Source of the DNA: Oscillospiraceae bacterium
Lineage (GTDB): Bacteria; Bacillota; Clostridia; Oscillospirales; Ruminococcaceae
Length of the DNA stretch: 16,655 nucleotides
NCBI GenBank assembly: GCA_900768735.1
Contig: CAAGDZ010000107.1
Coordinates: 1 to 16,655, forward strand
Reading direction: 5' to 3'
Notes under the pieces: model-generated
Databases searched by the model: none
What the model saw: only the letters and a program-made list of their open reading frames with translations
What the model was told of the DNA's origin: nothing
Part shown: in pieces, positions 6,978-13,862 of the stretch
How the letters are laid out: the number at the start of each line of letters is the position of its first letter
Position numbering within the stretch: the first letter of the stretch is position 1
Program-made: the position numbers and the translations under genes

Positions 6978-8606
6978 CTATTCTATACAGATTGCCTTAG
7001 TATAATCAATCGTACCGGAAAAAGGATTATATAACATACCGGAACAGCCTTTTGCGCTGAAAAAATATTCCGAAGCGAATGCTAGCGGTATAAACCGTCC
7101 GTCGCAAAGCAGAAGCTTTTCCGCCTGCCTGCAATAATCATAGCTTTGCTCTACCGTAGCCGCATTCTTCGCGCTGTCAAGCAGCTGTGAGTATTCTCCG
7201 CTCATGGCACTGTATTTGTATCCGCTGTCGGTAAACGCCGAAAGATACGAGTCGGGGCGGTTGCTGTCGCCTGTCAGCCTTACTACGGCGAGTGAATACT
7301 CTCCCGCTTTAAGCGCGGAATTATACTCGCTCTCGCTGAGATATACCACGGTGCAGTAAAACCCGAGCTTTGCCTGCCATTGCTGGAAAATATCCTGTGC
7401 CGCCGCGATTATATCCTCGTCGCGGTTTTCCACGGCAAGCACCGTTACGCTGTGTAGCTCTTCTTTATCTGCCGTCAGCGCCGCCTTCTGATATAACGAC
7501 TGCGCCTTTACTTCATCAGTCTTTATAAAAGCGCTCTCGCCCTCGCCGCGATAGGACAGATTTTCCGCCTTTACAGCATCCGGCACGGCAAAGCTTGCCG
7601 CAGAGTATCCGAACGGAAGCTCGACATTGCTGTTATCCGACGCATAAAGCAATGCGTACCTCAGACTTATGTCCTTAAACACCGAGGACTTTGTATTCAT
7701 CATTATTCCGTAAACGGCGGTTGAATATTCGTCATAGCCGTAGCCGCGGTCTGCCATTTTCTTTGCGCTCTCGCCCGACAGAAAAATATTCTGCGATGTG
7801 CCGTCCAGAAAATCCGCTTCAAAGTTTTCCGGCTCGTCAATAAAGAAATTAAGTCCTAGCGGATATACCTCGTCATGCTCGCTGTATTTTTCGCTGTATC
7901 TCAAAACCAGATTGTTGTTGTCGCTGCTCCACTTGTCATAGTTCCAGCTTTTGAGGAAAAACGCACCGTTTGACGGAGTGGTCTTTGCGGACAGTCCGTA
8001 CTTACCTTGCGCGGCAAGAAAATATTCTTCATTGCACGGCATCGCGGGTACGGCGGCAAGCAGAGACGGGAACATGGGATTGGGATATTCAAGCTCAATA
8101 ATCAGCTTGTATTTTCCGTCAGCCTTTACACCTAGCTTTGAATAATCTGTTATTTCACCACTGTTTATCTTTTCGGAGTTTTTTATGCAGAAATAATCTG
8201 AGGCGTGCGGCGCTCTTGTTTCGGGCAGAAAAAGCCGTGTAAAGCCATAGACATAATCCTCTGCGGTGCAGGGCGCTTCAAACTCGTTTACGTCCACCCA
8301 GTATCTGTCATTATTTAATTCAAATGTATATGTAAGTCCGTCCTCTGACATATCATAGCTTTTCGCTCCCGCGCAGGTGATATTTCCGTCGGAGTCAGCG
8401 CGGAGAAGTCCCTCAAACAAGACGTTTATCAGTAAAAACGACTGTCGGTCATCGGCGCACTGCGGGTCAAGGCTGCCGGGGTTTGCCGATATGTCATAGC
8501 CGAAGATATAACCCTTTCCGTCGTCCTCCTCACAGCCGGTCAGCACAAAAAGCGATAATATCAGCGACAAAGCCGTAATAAGCGCGATTTTTCGTTTTAC
8601 TCTCAT
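6978..8606 (-). CDS. Oligopeptide/dipeptide-type ABC transporter substrate-binding lipoprotein
   Basis: Extracellular ligand-binding component (SBP family 5, OppA/DppA type), lipid-anchored, 542 residues. The start is ATG 8606, overlapping the nrdG stop (TGATG) with AAGGAG five bases upstream; a GTG one codon earlier is less likely. Residues 1-24 are a signal peptide with lipobox VLTGC (lipidated Cys25). The mature N-terminus has the family pattern ISANPGSLDPQ...LLINVLFEGLLRADSDG, followed by AKSYDMSEDGLTYTFEL and the TAEDYVYGFTRLF segment where related proteins read 'DFVYAWKR'. Length is typical. No permease or ATPase gene is adjacent, so it is an orphan binding protein, either feeding a transporter encoded elsewhere or acting as a sensor. 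Ligand is likely a peptide but this is inference. Expression should follow nrdG by translational coupling. Confidence 0.92.
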   Translation of the reverse strand: MRVKRKIALITALSLILSLFVLTGCEEDDGKGYIFGYDISANPGSLDPQCADDRQSFLLINVLFEGLLRADSDGNITCAGAKSYDMSEDGLTYTFELNNDRYWVDVNEFEAPCTAEDYVYGFTRLFLPETRAPHASDYFCIKNSEKINSGEITDYSKLGVKADGKYKLIIELEYPNPMFPSLLAAVPAMPCNEEYFLAAQGKYGLSAKTTPSNGAFFLKSWNYDKWSSDNNNLVLRYSEKYSEHDEVYPLGLNFFIDEPENFEADFLDGTSQNIFLSGESAKKMADRGYGYDEYSTAVYGIMMNTKSSVFKDISLRYALLYASDNSNVELPFGYSAASFAVPDAVKAENLSYRGEGESAFIKTDEVKAQSLYQKAALTADKEELHSVTVLAVENRDEDIIAAAQDIFQQWQAKLGFYCTVVYLSESEYNSALKAGEYSLAVVRLTGDSNRPDSYLSAFTDSGYKYSAMSGEYSQLLDSAKNAATVEQSYDYCRQAEKLLLCDGRFIPLAFASEYFFSAKGCSGMLYNPFSGTIDYTKAICIE

Positions 8607-9112
8607 CACAGCTCCTTCAGTACGACCTTGCCCTCTTCAAGAGAGCGCGGGCAGTCGATAATACGCTGGTTGCGGCTACCCTTAAATCTCAGCTCGTAGC
8701 TTTTTTCCGCAAGCACAAATCGGCCGTCCACTATTATGTCGGCTATCGAGAGCAGGTTTTTTATGTGCTCGTTTGTCTGCGCCATCTCGCACAGCTTTTC
8801 AAACAGATAACCGGTGTATATCATGATGTCAAGCTTTGTGTTGTCCTTCAGCTTTTTGCCGAGCGCATACAAGGGCTCGGGCTGGCAGAAAGGCTCGCCG
8901 CCCGAATATGTAACACCCCTGAGAAGCGGGTTGCTGATTATATGCTCGTAGATTTTGTCGGTCTCGGCAAGCCTGCCGCCCTCAAAATCATGCGTTTCGG
9001 GGTTGTGACAGCCCTCGCAGTGGTGAGGACAGCCCTGTGTAAAAATCGTGTATCTTATGCCCGGTCCGTCAACAATCGATTCGGACACTGTTCCTGCTAT
9101 TCTGATTACCAT
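8606..9112 (-). CDS. nrdG: Anaerobic ribonucleoside-triphosphate reductase activating protein
   Basis: Radical-SAM activase that makes the glycyl radical on the class III ribonucleotide reductase NrdD, for deoxynucleotide synthesis without oxygen; cytoplasmic. The 168-residue length is normal. The cluster motif is CPHHCEGC at residues 28-35 (C28, C32, C35), preceded by VDGPGIR and TIFTQG and followed by HNPETHDFEGG; GGEP (71-74) contributes to SAM binding. The C-terminal DIIVDGRF...LRFKGSRNQRIID block is specific to NrdG rather than pyruvate formate-lyase activase. AAAGGA is 8 bases before the ATG. nrdD is not next to it on either side in this window, unlike the common nrdD-nrdG arrangement. 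Its last codon overlaps the ATG of the substrate-binding protein gene, and both are read from one promoter just upstream. Confidence 0.95.
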   Translation of the reverse strand: MVIRIAGTVSESIVDGPGIRYTIFTQGCPHHCEGCHNPETHDFEGGRLAETDKIYEHIISNPLLRGVTYSGGEPFCQPEPLYALGKKLKDNTKLDIMIYTGYLFEKLCEMAQTNEHIKNLLSIADIIVDGRFVLAEKSYELRFKGSRNQRIIDCPRSLEEGKVVLKEL

Positions 9113-9143
9113 ACTATCAATCCTTTATAAAGCTCTGAGTATT

Positions 9144-9172
9144 ATTATAGCCGTTTTTCCTTATAAAATCAA
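9144..9172 (-). promoter_or_regulatory. Sigma-A promoter for nrdG and the SBP gene
   Basis: On the minus strand, -35 TTGATT (9167-9172) and -10 TATAAT (9144-9149), spacer 17 bases. The start would fall near 9137, giving a leader of about 25 bases. No NrdR box was recognised around it. Confidence 0.8.
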
Positions 9173-9237
9173 TAGTAAAAGTGTGACATAATTGTGGGAT
9201 TTTTATGAGTATTTTTTACTTTCCGCAAAAGCAGATA

Positions 9238-9271
9238 AAAACGGCGCTGTAAATCAATACAACGCCGTTTT
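9238..9271 (-). terminator. Intrinsic terminator after the GH26 gene
   Basis: Nine-base arms AAAACGGCG (9238-9246) and CGCCGTTTT (9263-9271) with a 16-base loop that can pair further (GTA/TAC). On the minus strand the stem is followed by further T residues (TTTTTATC). It lies 16 bases beyond the GH26 stop codon. Confidence 0.8.
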
Positions 9272-9287
9272 GAAATATCCTGTTATA

Positions 9288-11114
9288 TCAGCCGTAATTC
9301 TTTAAATCAGGCAGCTCGTCAAGCGTGATAACATACTTGCTTGCATACGCCTTTTTCAATATGCTCTTTTCGGTGTATTGCTCGCTGTAGGAGCTTCCGT
9401 TTAATACAAATTCTCCGCTCCATGTACAAAACCATGCCCACATGGTATTAGCTTCTACCGCCCTGTCGATATCGAATATACAGCCGTTTTCGGTAAGGGC
9501 GACTATCCTGTTAGTGCCGCTGTAATCAAGAGCCTCGGTAAACTTTGCCGACTGCGGTGTATAGACCTTCTCGCCGGGATAAATGTCCTCGCCGATTATG
9601 TCAACATATTCGTCACCCGGATACCAGTCCGCACTCTGACCGTTGAATACCCAGATGAGGTTGTTGCACTTATATGTATAGGTAAGCTGTTCATACAGGT
9701 ATACCCACAGCTTTTTATACGCGTCTGCGCCCTTTGCACCCCACCAGAACCAGCCGCCGGACGCCTCGTGGAGCGGTCTCCAGATAACCGGCACGCCGGC
9801 TGCCTCCAGCCTTTTCAGCTGTGCCGCTATTTCCTTTATGTCCGCGTCAAGCAGCTTTTTGCCCTCGCTGTCGGTGCCGTTCATCACCTTTGCTATGTCA
9901 AAGCTGCTGCTTTTTGTGTAAAAGCCGCCCCACCAGCCGTCAGTGTTGTTTGCTGTGCTGTAAAGGTATTTTGTCGGCGCATTCCAATGCCAGCAGAAGG
10001 TCACTATACCGCCCTTTTTGTCAAATTCTATTGCTTTTTCTACGGCGGTGGAGCTTGCACCGAACGCGGTGCGCGACGGTGTGTAGTTCATCATGTCAAG
10101 ACCGAGTATCGCGGGATATTTTCCGGTTTCGCCATATATAGCCTTAAACTCTTTTCCGCTGTAGCCGCCGTCACATACCTGACCGGAGAGGATAACATTA
10201 CCGTAGCTGTCGCAAAGGTATTTGTAAAGGCTCTTTGTCGCAGCTGTTGCGTTTTTGTTTGAAAGCTGTGCGGTTACATTATAAACGCTGTCATCAATTC
10301 CTTTTGAGGCGTATATCTCGATTTTATCAAGCTGTATCCATCCCCACGACTTTGTAATTTTTATCTTATGAGTACCCTTTGAAATACTTACGCCTGTGAG
10401 GGTATAGCTTCCGAGCTTTCCGCCCTTGCTTTTAAATGTGCCGACCTGCTCACCGTCAACAAGTATGTTGTTTTCCTTGTCCCCGCCTATGCCGCTTGAA
10501 AATACGGCAATATCATACAGACCGCCGCTTGGTACGGTGACGGTAAACTCGACGTATGAGCTGCGGCCGGAAAACTGTTCTACTGCTTTTCCGCCGGAGC
10601 AGCCGCTGACGCTTACTACCGACAAGTCATTTGACAGCGACGCGTTTTCCGCCTCGTAGACGACAGCGCCCTGTATTGTCGGAGTGCTGTCCGCAGGCTT
10701 TGCTGTCGTGCTTGCGGGCTTTGCTGTCGTGTTCGCAGGCTTTGCAGTAGTGCTTTCCGGCTTTGCAGCTGTATCTGCGGGTTTTTCTGTCTGCACAGAG
10801 GTTGACGAGGGCGCATCTGTGACAGGAGCAGGCTTGTCCGTAGTTTCAGCAGGCTTTTCACTTTCCTGCACGGTGGTTTGTTTGCTTGCAGAATCGGTCT
10901 GCGAGCTTTGCGGTGCATCTGCAACAGCAGTCGTGCTGCCGGATGCCGAATCTGTATCCGATGCGCTGTCAGCCGATATGTTGTCTGATGTACCGGACTG
11001 CGAGGAGCTGCCTTCGTCCGGATAGGATGATGTGTTATTTGACGAACAGCCGGACGCCGAAACAATCAGCGCCGCGCAAAGCAGTACCGATATAAGTCTT
11101 TTTCTTATCTTCAT
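9288..11114 (-). CDS. Surface lipoprotein CBM35-GH26 beta-mannanase
   Basis: Endo-acting beta-1,4-mannanase that would cut mannan or glucomannan outside the cell while held on the membrane by lipid; 608 residues. Signal peptide 1-22 with lipobox SASGC (Cys23). Residues 24-147 are a Ser/Thr/Ala/Pro-rich linker containing five near-copies of a KPxxTTA unit (111-145). A CBM35-type module follows (about 151-270; starts VVYEAENASLS, includes GRSSYVEFTV, ends WIQLDKIEIY). The GH26 barrel covers about 280-590, with acid/base E450 in WRPLHEASGGWFWW and nucleophile E542 in ALTENGC. GGAAGG lies about 8 bases before the ATG. There is no dockerin or sortase signal. It is transcribed divergently from the GH74 gene, suggesting joint control of hemicellulose breakdown. 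Some GH26 enzymes act on other beta-glycans, so mannan specificity is likely but not proven. Confidence 0.94.
   Translation of the reverse strand: MKIRKRLISVLLCAALIVSASGCSSNNTSSYPDEGSSSQSGTSDNISADSASDTDSASGSTTAVADAPQSSQTDSASKQTTVQESEKPAETTDKPAPVTDAPSSTSVQTEKPADTAAKPESTTAKPANTTAKPASTTAKPADSTPTIQGAVVYEAENASLSNDLSVVSVSGCSGGKAVEQFSGRSSYVEFTVTVPSGGLYDIAVFSSGIGGDKENNILVDGEQVGTFKSKGGKLGSYTLTGVSISKGTHKIKITKSWGWIQLDKIEIYASKGIDDSVYNVTAQLSNKNATAATKSLYKYLCDSYGNVILSGQVCDGGYSGKEFKAIYGETGKYPAILGLDMMNYTPSRTAFGASSTAVEKAIEFDKKGGIVTFCWHWNAPTKYLYSTANNTDGWWGGFYTKSSSFDIAKVMNGTDSEGKKLLDADIKEIAAQLKRLEAAGVPVIWRPLHEASGGWFWWGAKGADAYKKLWVYLYEQLTYTYKCNNLIWVFNGQSADWYPGDEYVDIIGEDIYPGEKVYTPQSAKFTEALDYSGTNRIVALTENGCIFDIDRAVEANTMWAWFCTWSGEFVLNGSSYSEQYTEKSILKKAYASKYVITLDELPDLKNYG
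10693..10797 (-). repeat. 21-bp tandem repeat coding a Lys-Pro linker
   Basis: Five head-to-tail 21-base units (10693, 10714, 10735, 10756, 10777), the first four close in sequence and the fifth degenerate, encode the KPxxTTA heptads of the GH26 linker. Being in frame, copy number changes would alter only linker length. Confidence 0.85.
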
Positions 11115-11163
11115 TTTTCTTTTCCTTCCGTCTGATACCTCGTGGTAATCAGCTATTAAGTCA

Positions 11164-11192
11164 ATTATAACTTAAATTTTCGTCTTTGTCAC
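11164..11192 (-). promoter_or_regulatory. Sigma-A promoter for the GH26 gene
   Basis: On the minus strand, -35 GTGACA (11187-11192; one base off consensus) and -10 TATAAT (11164-11169), spacer 17 bases. The start would fall near 11157, about 40 bases before the ATG. Confidence 0.78.
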
Positions 11193-11209
11193 TATAAATT
11201 CAGATATTT

Positions 11210-11223
11210 TTTGTGATTTGTGA
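11210..11223. repeat. Tandem TTTGTGA pair upstream of the GH26 promoter
   Basis: Two exact adjacent copies of the 7-base unit TTTGTGA (11210-11216, 11217-11223) lie 18-31 bases upstream of the GH26 -35 box. The position would suit an activator site, but so short a repeat in AT-rich DNA may be chance. Confidence 0.35.
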
Positions 11224-11282
11224 AAATGTATAATTTGCACCTGTACGAATTAGTGAAGATAGACAAAAAGCGCAAAAGCTAC

Positions 11283-11311
11283 TTGAAAAATTAACCTAAA
11301 TAGTGCATAAT
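11283..11311 (+). promoter_or_regulatory. Sigma-A promoter for the GH74 gene
   Basis: -35 TTGAAA (11283-11288) and -10 CATAAT (11306-11311) with a 17-base spacer. The start is expected near 11318, giving a leader of about 80 bases. A palindrome overlaps the expected start. Confidence 0.8.
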
Positions 11312-11315
11312 ACTA

Positions 11316-11331
11316 GTGTAATCCGTTACAC
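11316..11331. promoter_or_regulatory. Palindromic operator candidate at the GH74 start site
   Basis: GTGTAATCCGTTACAC has two 6-base inverted arms around 4 bases. It overlaps the expected +1 of the GH74 promoter, where a bound repressor would block transcription. It resembles sites of LacI-family sugar regulators (TGTAA...TTACA), but lacks their usual symmetric CG centre. A further GTTACA half-site occurs at 11358-11363, 33 bases downstream. No regulator gene is in the window. Confidence 0.5.
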
Positions 11332-11397
11332 GGATATATTTGCACATTTCACATTACGTTACAATAAGAAGTTGTACTAATAGGAAAGGAACATACG

Positions 11398-13632
11398 ATG
11401 AAACTAAAAAGAATTACCGCTTTACTCCTTGCGGGCATTGTGACCATCTGTACGGCCGGCTGCAGCGATAACACGAGCTCGGGTACATCGACGGACACCT
11501 CTTCGCAAAGCTCCGTCCAGTCCGGAAGTGAAAACAGCATTCCGGACGAAAACACCACACCCACCGCAAGCTTTGAATTCAGTCAGGTAGCCATGGGCGG
11601 CGGCGGCTTTGTAAGCGGCGTTTTCGCAACAAGCGAAAACGGGCTTTATTATGCGCGTACCGATGTAGGCGGTGCATATCGCTATGACAGCGAAAAAGAA
11701 AAATGGGTATCGCTGTCCTATGATATAAGCGAGGAGGACAGAGGTCTGCTCGGTATAGACGGCCTTGCCTTCGGACAGAGCGACCCGTCAAGGCTGTATC
11801 TGCTTGCGGGCACGGAGTATTTCAGCAACGGTATGACCTGTCTGTTGATTTCAAACGACTACGGAGATACCTTTGAGCGTGTTGACCTCACCGAGATGAT
11901 AAAGGCGCACGGAAACGGCATGGGACGCGGAAACGGCGAGCGTATAGCGGTTGACCCGAAAAACAGCGACATAGTGTATATCGGCGGCAGAACCGGCGGT
12001 ATTATAAAATCGACCGACGGCGGCAAGACCTTTGAAACGCTTGACATGGGTACAAAAACCACGACATCAAACGCAAACGGTATATGCAGCATTATAATAG
12101 ACCCCGACTCCGGCGATGAAAACGGATGTACAGATATTTACGCGGCAATTTCGCGCGTTAAGGAAGATAATTTATACAAGTCCACCGACGGCGGCAAGAC
12201 ATGGACACCCATAGAGGGCGCGCCCAAGGGAATTATGCCGCAGCGCATGAAGCTTAACTCCGACGGCAAAATCCTTATCACCTACGCAAGCGATGAGGGA
12301 CCGTGGAACAATAACAGATCCAGCGGCGGCATAAGAATGTACGATATGAAGAGCGGAGAGATGACCGATATTTCACCCGCTAAAAAATCATTCGGAGATG
12401 TTGTATCCGACCCTGCAAACCCCGACAGAATGGTAGCCTGCACCGAGAATATCTACGTTGCACAGCCTAACGGCGCATACGGCGACGAGTTCTATGTAAC
12501 CACCGACGGCGGAAAGAGCTGGAAGCTGTTAAATGATGTCATGACTATGTCGGACGGCGGTATACCGTGGATTTCCACAAGCTCGATGCACTGGTGCAGT
12601 TCCATGTGCATTGACCCTAACGACCCGAACAAAATAATGGTAGTATCCGGCAACGGCATTTTCGGCTGTGACAATATCTGGGACGAAAAACCCGAGTTTT
12701 ATTTCAAGGCGAAGGGTATCGAAGAAACCGTGCCTATGGAGATGGTAAGCATACAGGGCGGTCAGCTCGTAACAGCCATCGGCGACTATGACGGCTTTGC
12801 ACAGGACGACGCCGCAGAGTACGGCACAATACACAACAGCGCGGCAGGCACTATGACGAGCATAGCGGTTGCGGCGCAGGCAAAGGATATATGGGTAAAG
12901 TGCGGCGGCGACAAGAGCACCCACGGCTTCTGGTACACCGAGGACGCGGGCAAGACATGGATAAACGTTAAAAATTCTCCGCTTGATAATGCTATAGGCT
13001 ATGCGGGCTGCGTCGGAGTATCGGCAGACGGAAAGACCTTCTACTGGGCGCCCGAAAACTCCGTAGATATTTATTACAGCACCGACAAGGGCGCAACCTG
13101 GAACAAGAGCACGGGCGGTATGAGCACAAAAAGAATAATCGCCGACCCCGTAAATCCCGATTATGTATATGCGGCAAGCAACGGCGCATTCTATGTAAGC
13201 AGCGACGGCGGCAAAACCTTTGAGCAGAACAACGAGCTTGCGGTTTTCGCGGCATCACGTCCCGTCGTAACCCCGGATATTGAGGGCAAGGTATATTACT
13301 GCGCGATGGGTCTTCAGGTGTCCGAGGATCACGGAAAGACCTTTACACGAATCGATACCGTTGCCGCTTGTCAGGCGGTAGGTCTGGGCAAGGGCAAGAC
13401 GGACGACGACCCTTACACAATATTTATCTGGGGCAAGCCGCAGTCAAGCGATGAAATCGGTCTTTACTGGTCGGAGGACGAGGGCAAGACCTGGAGCAGA
13501 GTAAACGACGACAAGCACCAGTTCGGCGGACCCGGAAACGGCTATTTTGTATACGGTGACTTCAACGTATACGGCAGATGCTACATGAGCACGGTAGGTC
13601 TGGGAATGGTTTACGCCGATTACAAGGGCTGA
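11398..13632 (+). CDS. Surface lipoprotein GH74 xyloglucanase
   Basis: Hydrolase that would cut the beta-1,4-glucan backbone of xyloglucan at the cell surface; 744 residues. GGAAAGGA (11383-11390) is 7 bases before the ATG. Signal peptide 1-21 with lipobox CTAGC (Cys22), then a short Ser/Thr-rich linker (23-57). The rest is one GH74 double beta-propeller: VAMGGGGFVSGV at the start, catalytic D89 in YARTDVGGAYR, and the second catalytic Asp, D463, in AIGDYDGF. At least eight Asp-box turns occur: STDGGKTF, STDGGKTW, TTDGGKSW, TEDAGKTW, STDKGATW, SSDGGKTF, SEDHGKTF and SEDEGKTW. No CBM, dockerin or anchoring domain follows the propeller, unlike many clostridial GH74 enzymes. Divergent from the GH26 gene and followed by a terminator, so a single-gene unit. 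Endo or exo action cannot be told from sequence. Confidence 0.95.
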   Translation: MKLKRITALLLAGIVTICTAGCSDNTSSGTSTDTSSQSSVQSGSENSIPDENTTPTASFEFSQVAMGGGGFVSGVFATSENGLYYARTDVGGAYRYDSEKEKWVSLSYDISEEDRGLLGIDGLAFGQSDPSRLYLLAGTEYFSNGMTCLLISNDYGDTFERVDLTEMIKAHGNGMGRGNGERIAVDPKNSDIVYIGGRTGGIIKSTDGGKTFETLDMGTKTTTSNANGICSIIIDPDSGDENGCTDIYAAISRVKEDNLYKSTDGGKTWTPIEGAPKGIMPQRMKLNSDGKILITYASDEGPWNNNRSSGGIRMYDMKSGEMTDISPAKKSFGDVVSDPANPDRMVACTENIYVAQPNGAYGDEFYVTTDGGKSWKLLNDVMTMSDGGIPWISTSSMHWCSSMCIDPNDPNKIMVVSGNGIFGCDNIWDEKPEFYFKAKGIEETVPMEMVSIQGGQLVTAIGDYDGFAQDDAAEYGTIHNSAAGTMTSIAVAAQAKDIWVKCGGDKSTHGFWYTEDAGKTWINVKNSPLDNAIGYAGCVGVSADGKTFYWAPENSVDIYYSTDKGATWNKSTGGMSTKRIIADPVNPDYVYAASNGAFYVSSDGGKTFEQNNELAVFAASRPVVTPDIEGKVYYCAMGLQVSEDHGKTFTRIDTVAACQAVGLGKGKTDDDPYTIFIWGKPQSSDEIGLYWSEDEGKTWSRVNDDKHQFGGPGNGYFVYGDFNVYGRCYMSTVGLGMVYADYKG

Positions 13633-13663
13633 CAATCCGGTCTGAATAAATACTATATGACAA

Positions 13664-13706
13664 ATCCCGGGCGGGTCGCATTTTGCGGCACGTCCGGGAT
13701 ATTTTT
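13664..13706 (+). terminator. Intrinsic terminator after the GH74 gene
   Basis: Stem TCCCGG (13665-13670) / CCGGGA (13694-13699) continues inwards through G-C and G-U pairs, including GTCGC/GCGGC around an ATTTT loop, with one mismatch. A T-rich tail (TATTTTT) follows. It begins 32 bases after the stop codon. Confidence 0.85.
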
Positions 13707-13732
13707 GCAAGATTTTGCTTCCTATGAAAATA

Positions 13733-13768
13733 ATATTTGCATATCCGGCTAAAAACACTTGCAAATAT
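13733..13768. promoter_or_regulatory. Spaced inverted repeat upstream of the FUSC-HAD promoter
   Basis: ATATTTGC (13733-13740) and GCAAATAT (13761-13768) are exact inverted copies 28 bases apart, ending 3 bases before the -35 box. It may be a regulator binding site; no T-run follows, so it is not a terminator. Confidence 0.4.
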
Positions 13769-13771
13769 ATC

Positions 13772-13800
13772 TTGACACATTAACAAAACAGGCGTATAAT
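13772..13800 (+). promoter_or_regulatory. Consensus sigma-A promoter for the FUSC-HAD gene
   Basis: Perfect -35 TTGACA (13772-13777) and -10 TATAAT (13795-13800) with a 17-base spacer. The start is expected near 13807, about 56 bases before the GTG start. This is the strongest promoter match in the window. Confidence 0.9.
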
Positions 13801-13862
13801 TCAATATAAATGAAATTTGTTTTATCGAAAAATTCATAAATTCGTAAATAGGGGGCAGTTTT

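Noticed and set aside
9768..10262. A 164-codon plus-strand open frame, rich in Cys and Val, inside the GH26 gene
   Set aside because: It overlaps the GH26 catalytic region antisense and has no ribosome binding site.
10693..10797. Regular 21-base repeats considered as a CRISPR array
   Set aside because: There are no unique spacers between units; the repeats are contiguous, in frame and code for a protein linker.
11229..11234. TATAAT on the plus strand upstream of the GH74 promoter
   Set aside because: No -35 element is present at 16-18 bases upstream, and the promoter at 11283-11311 is better placed.
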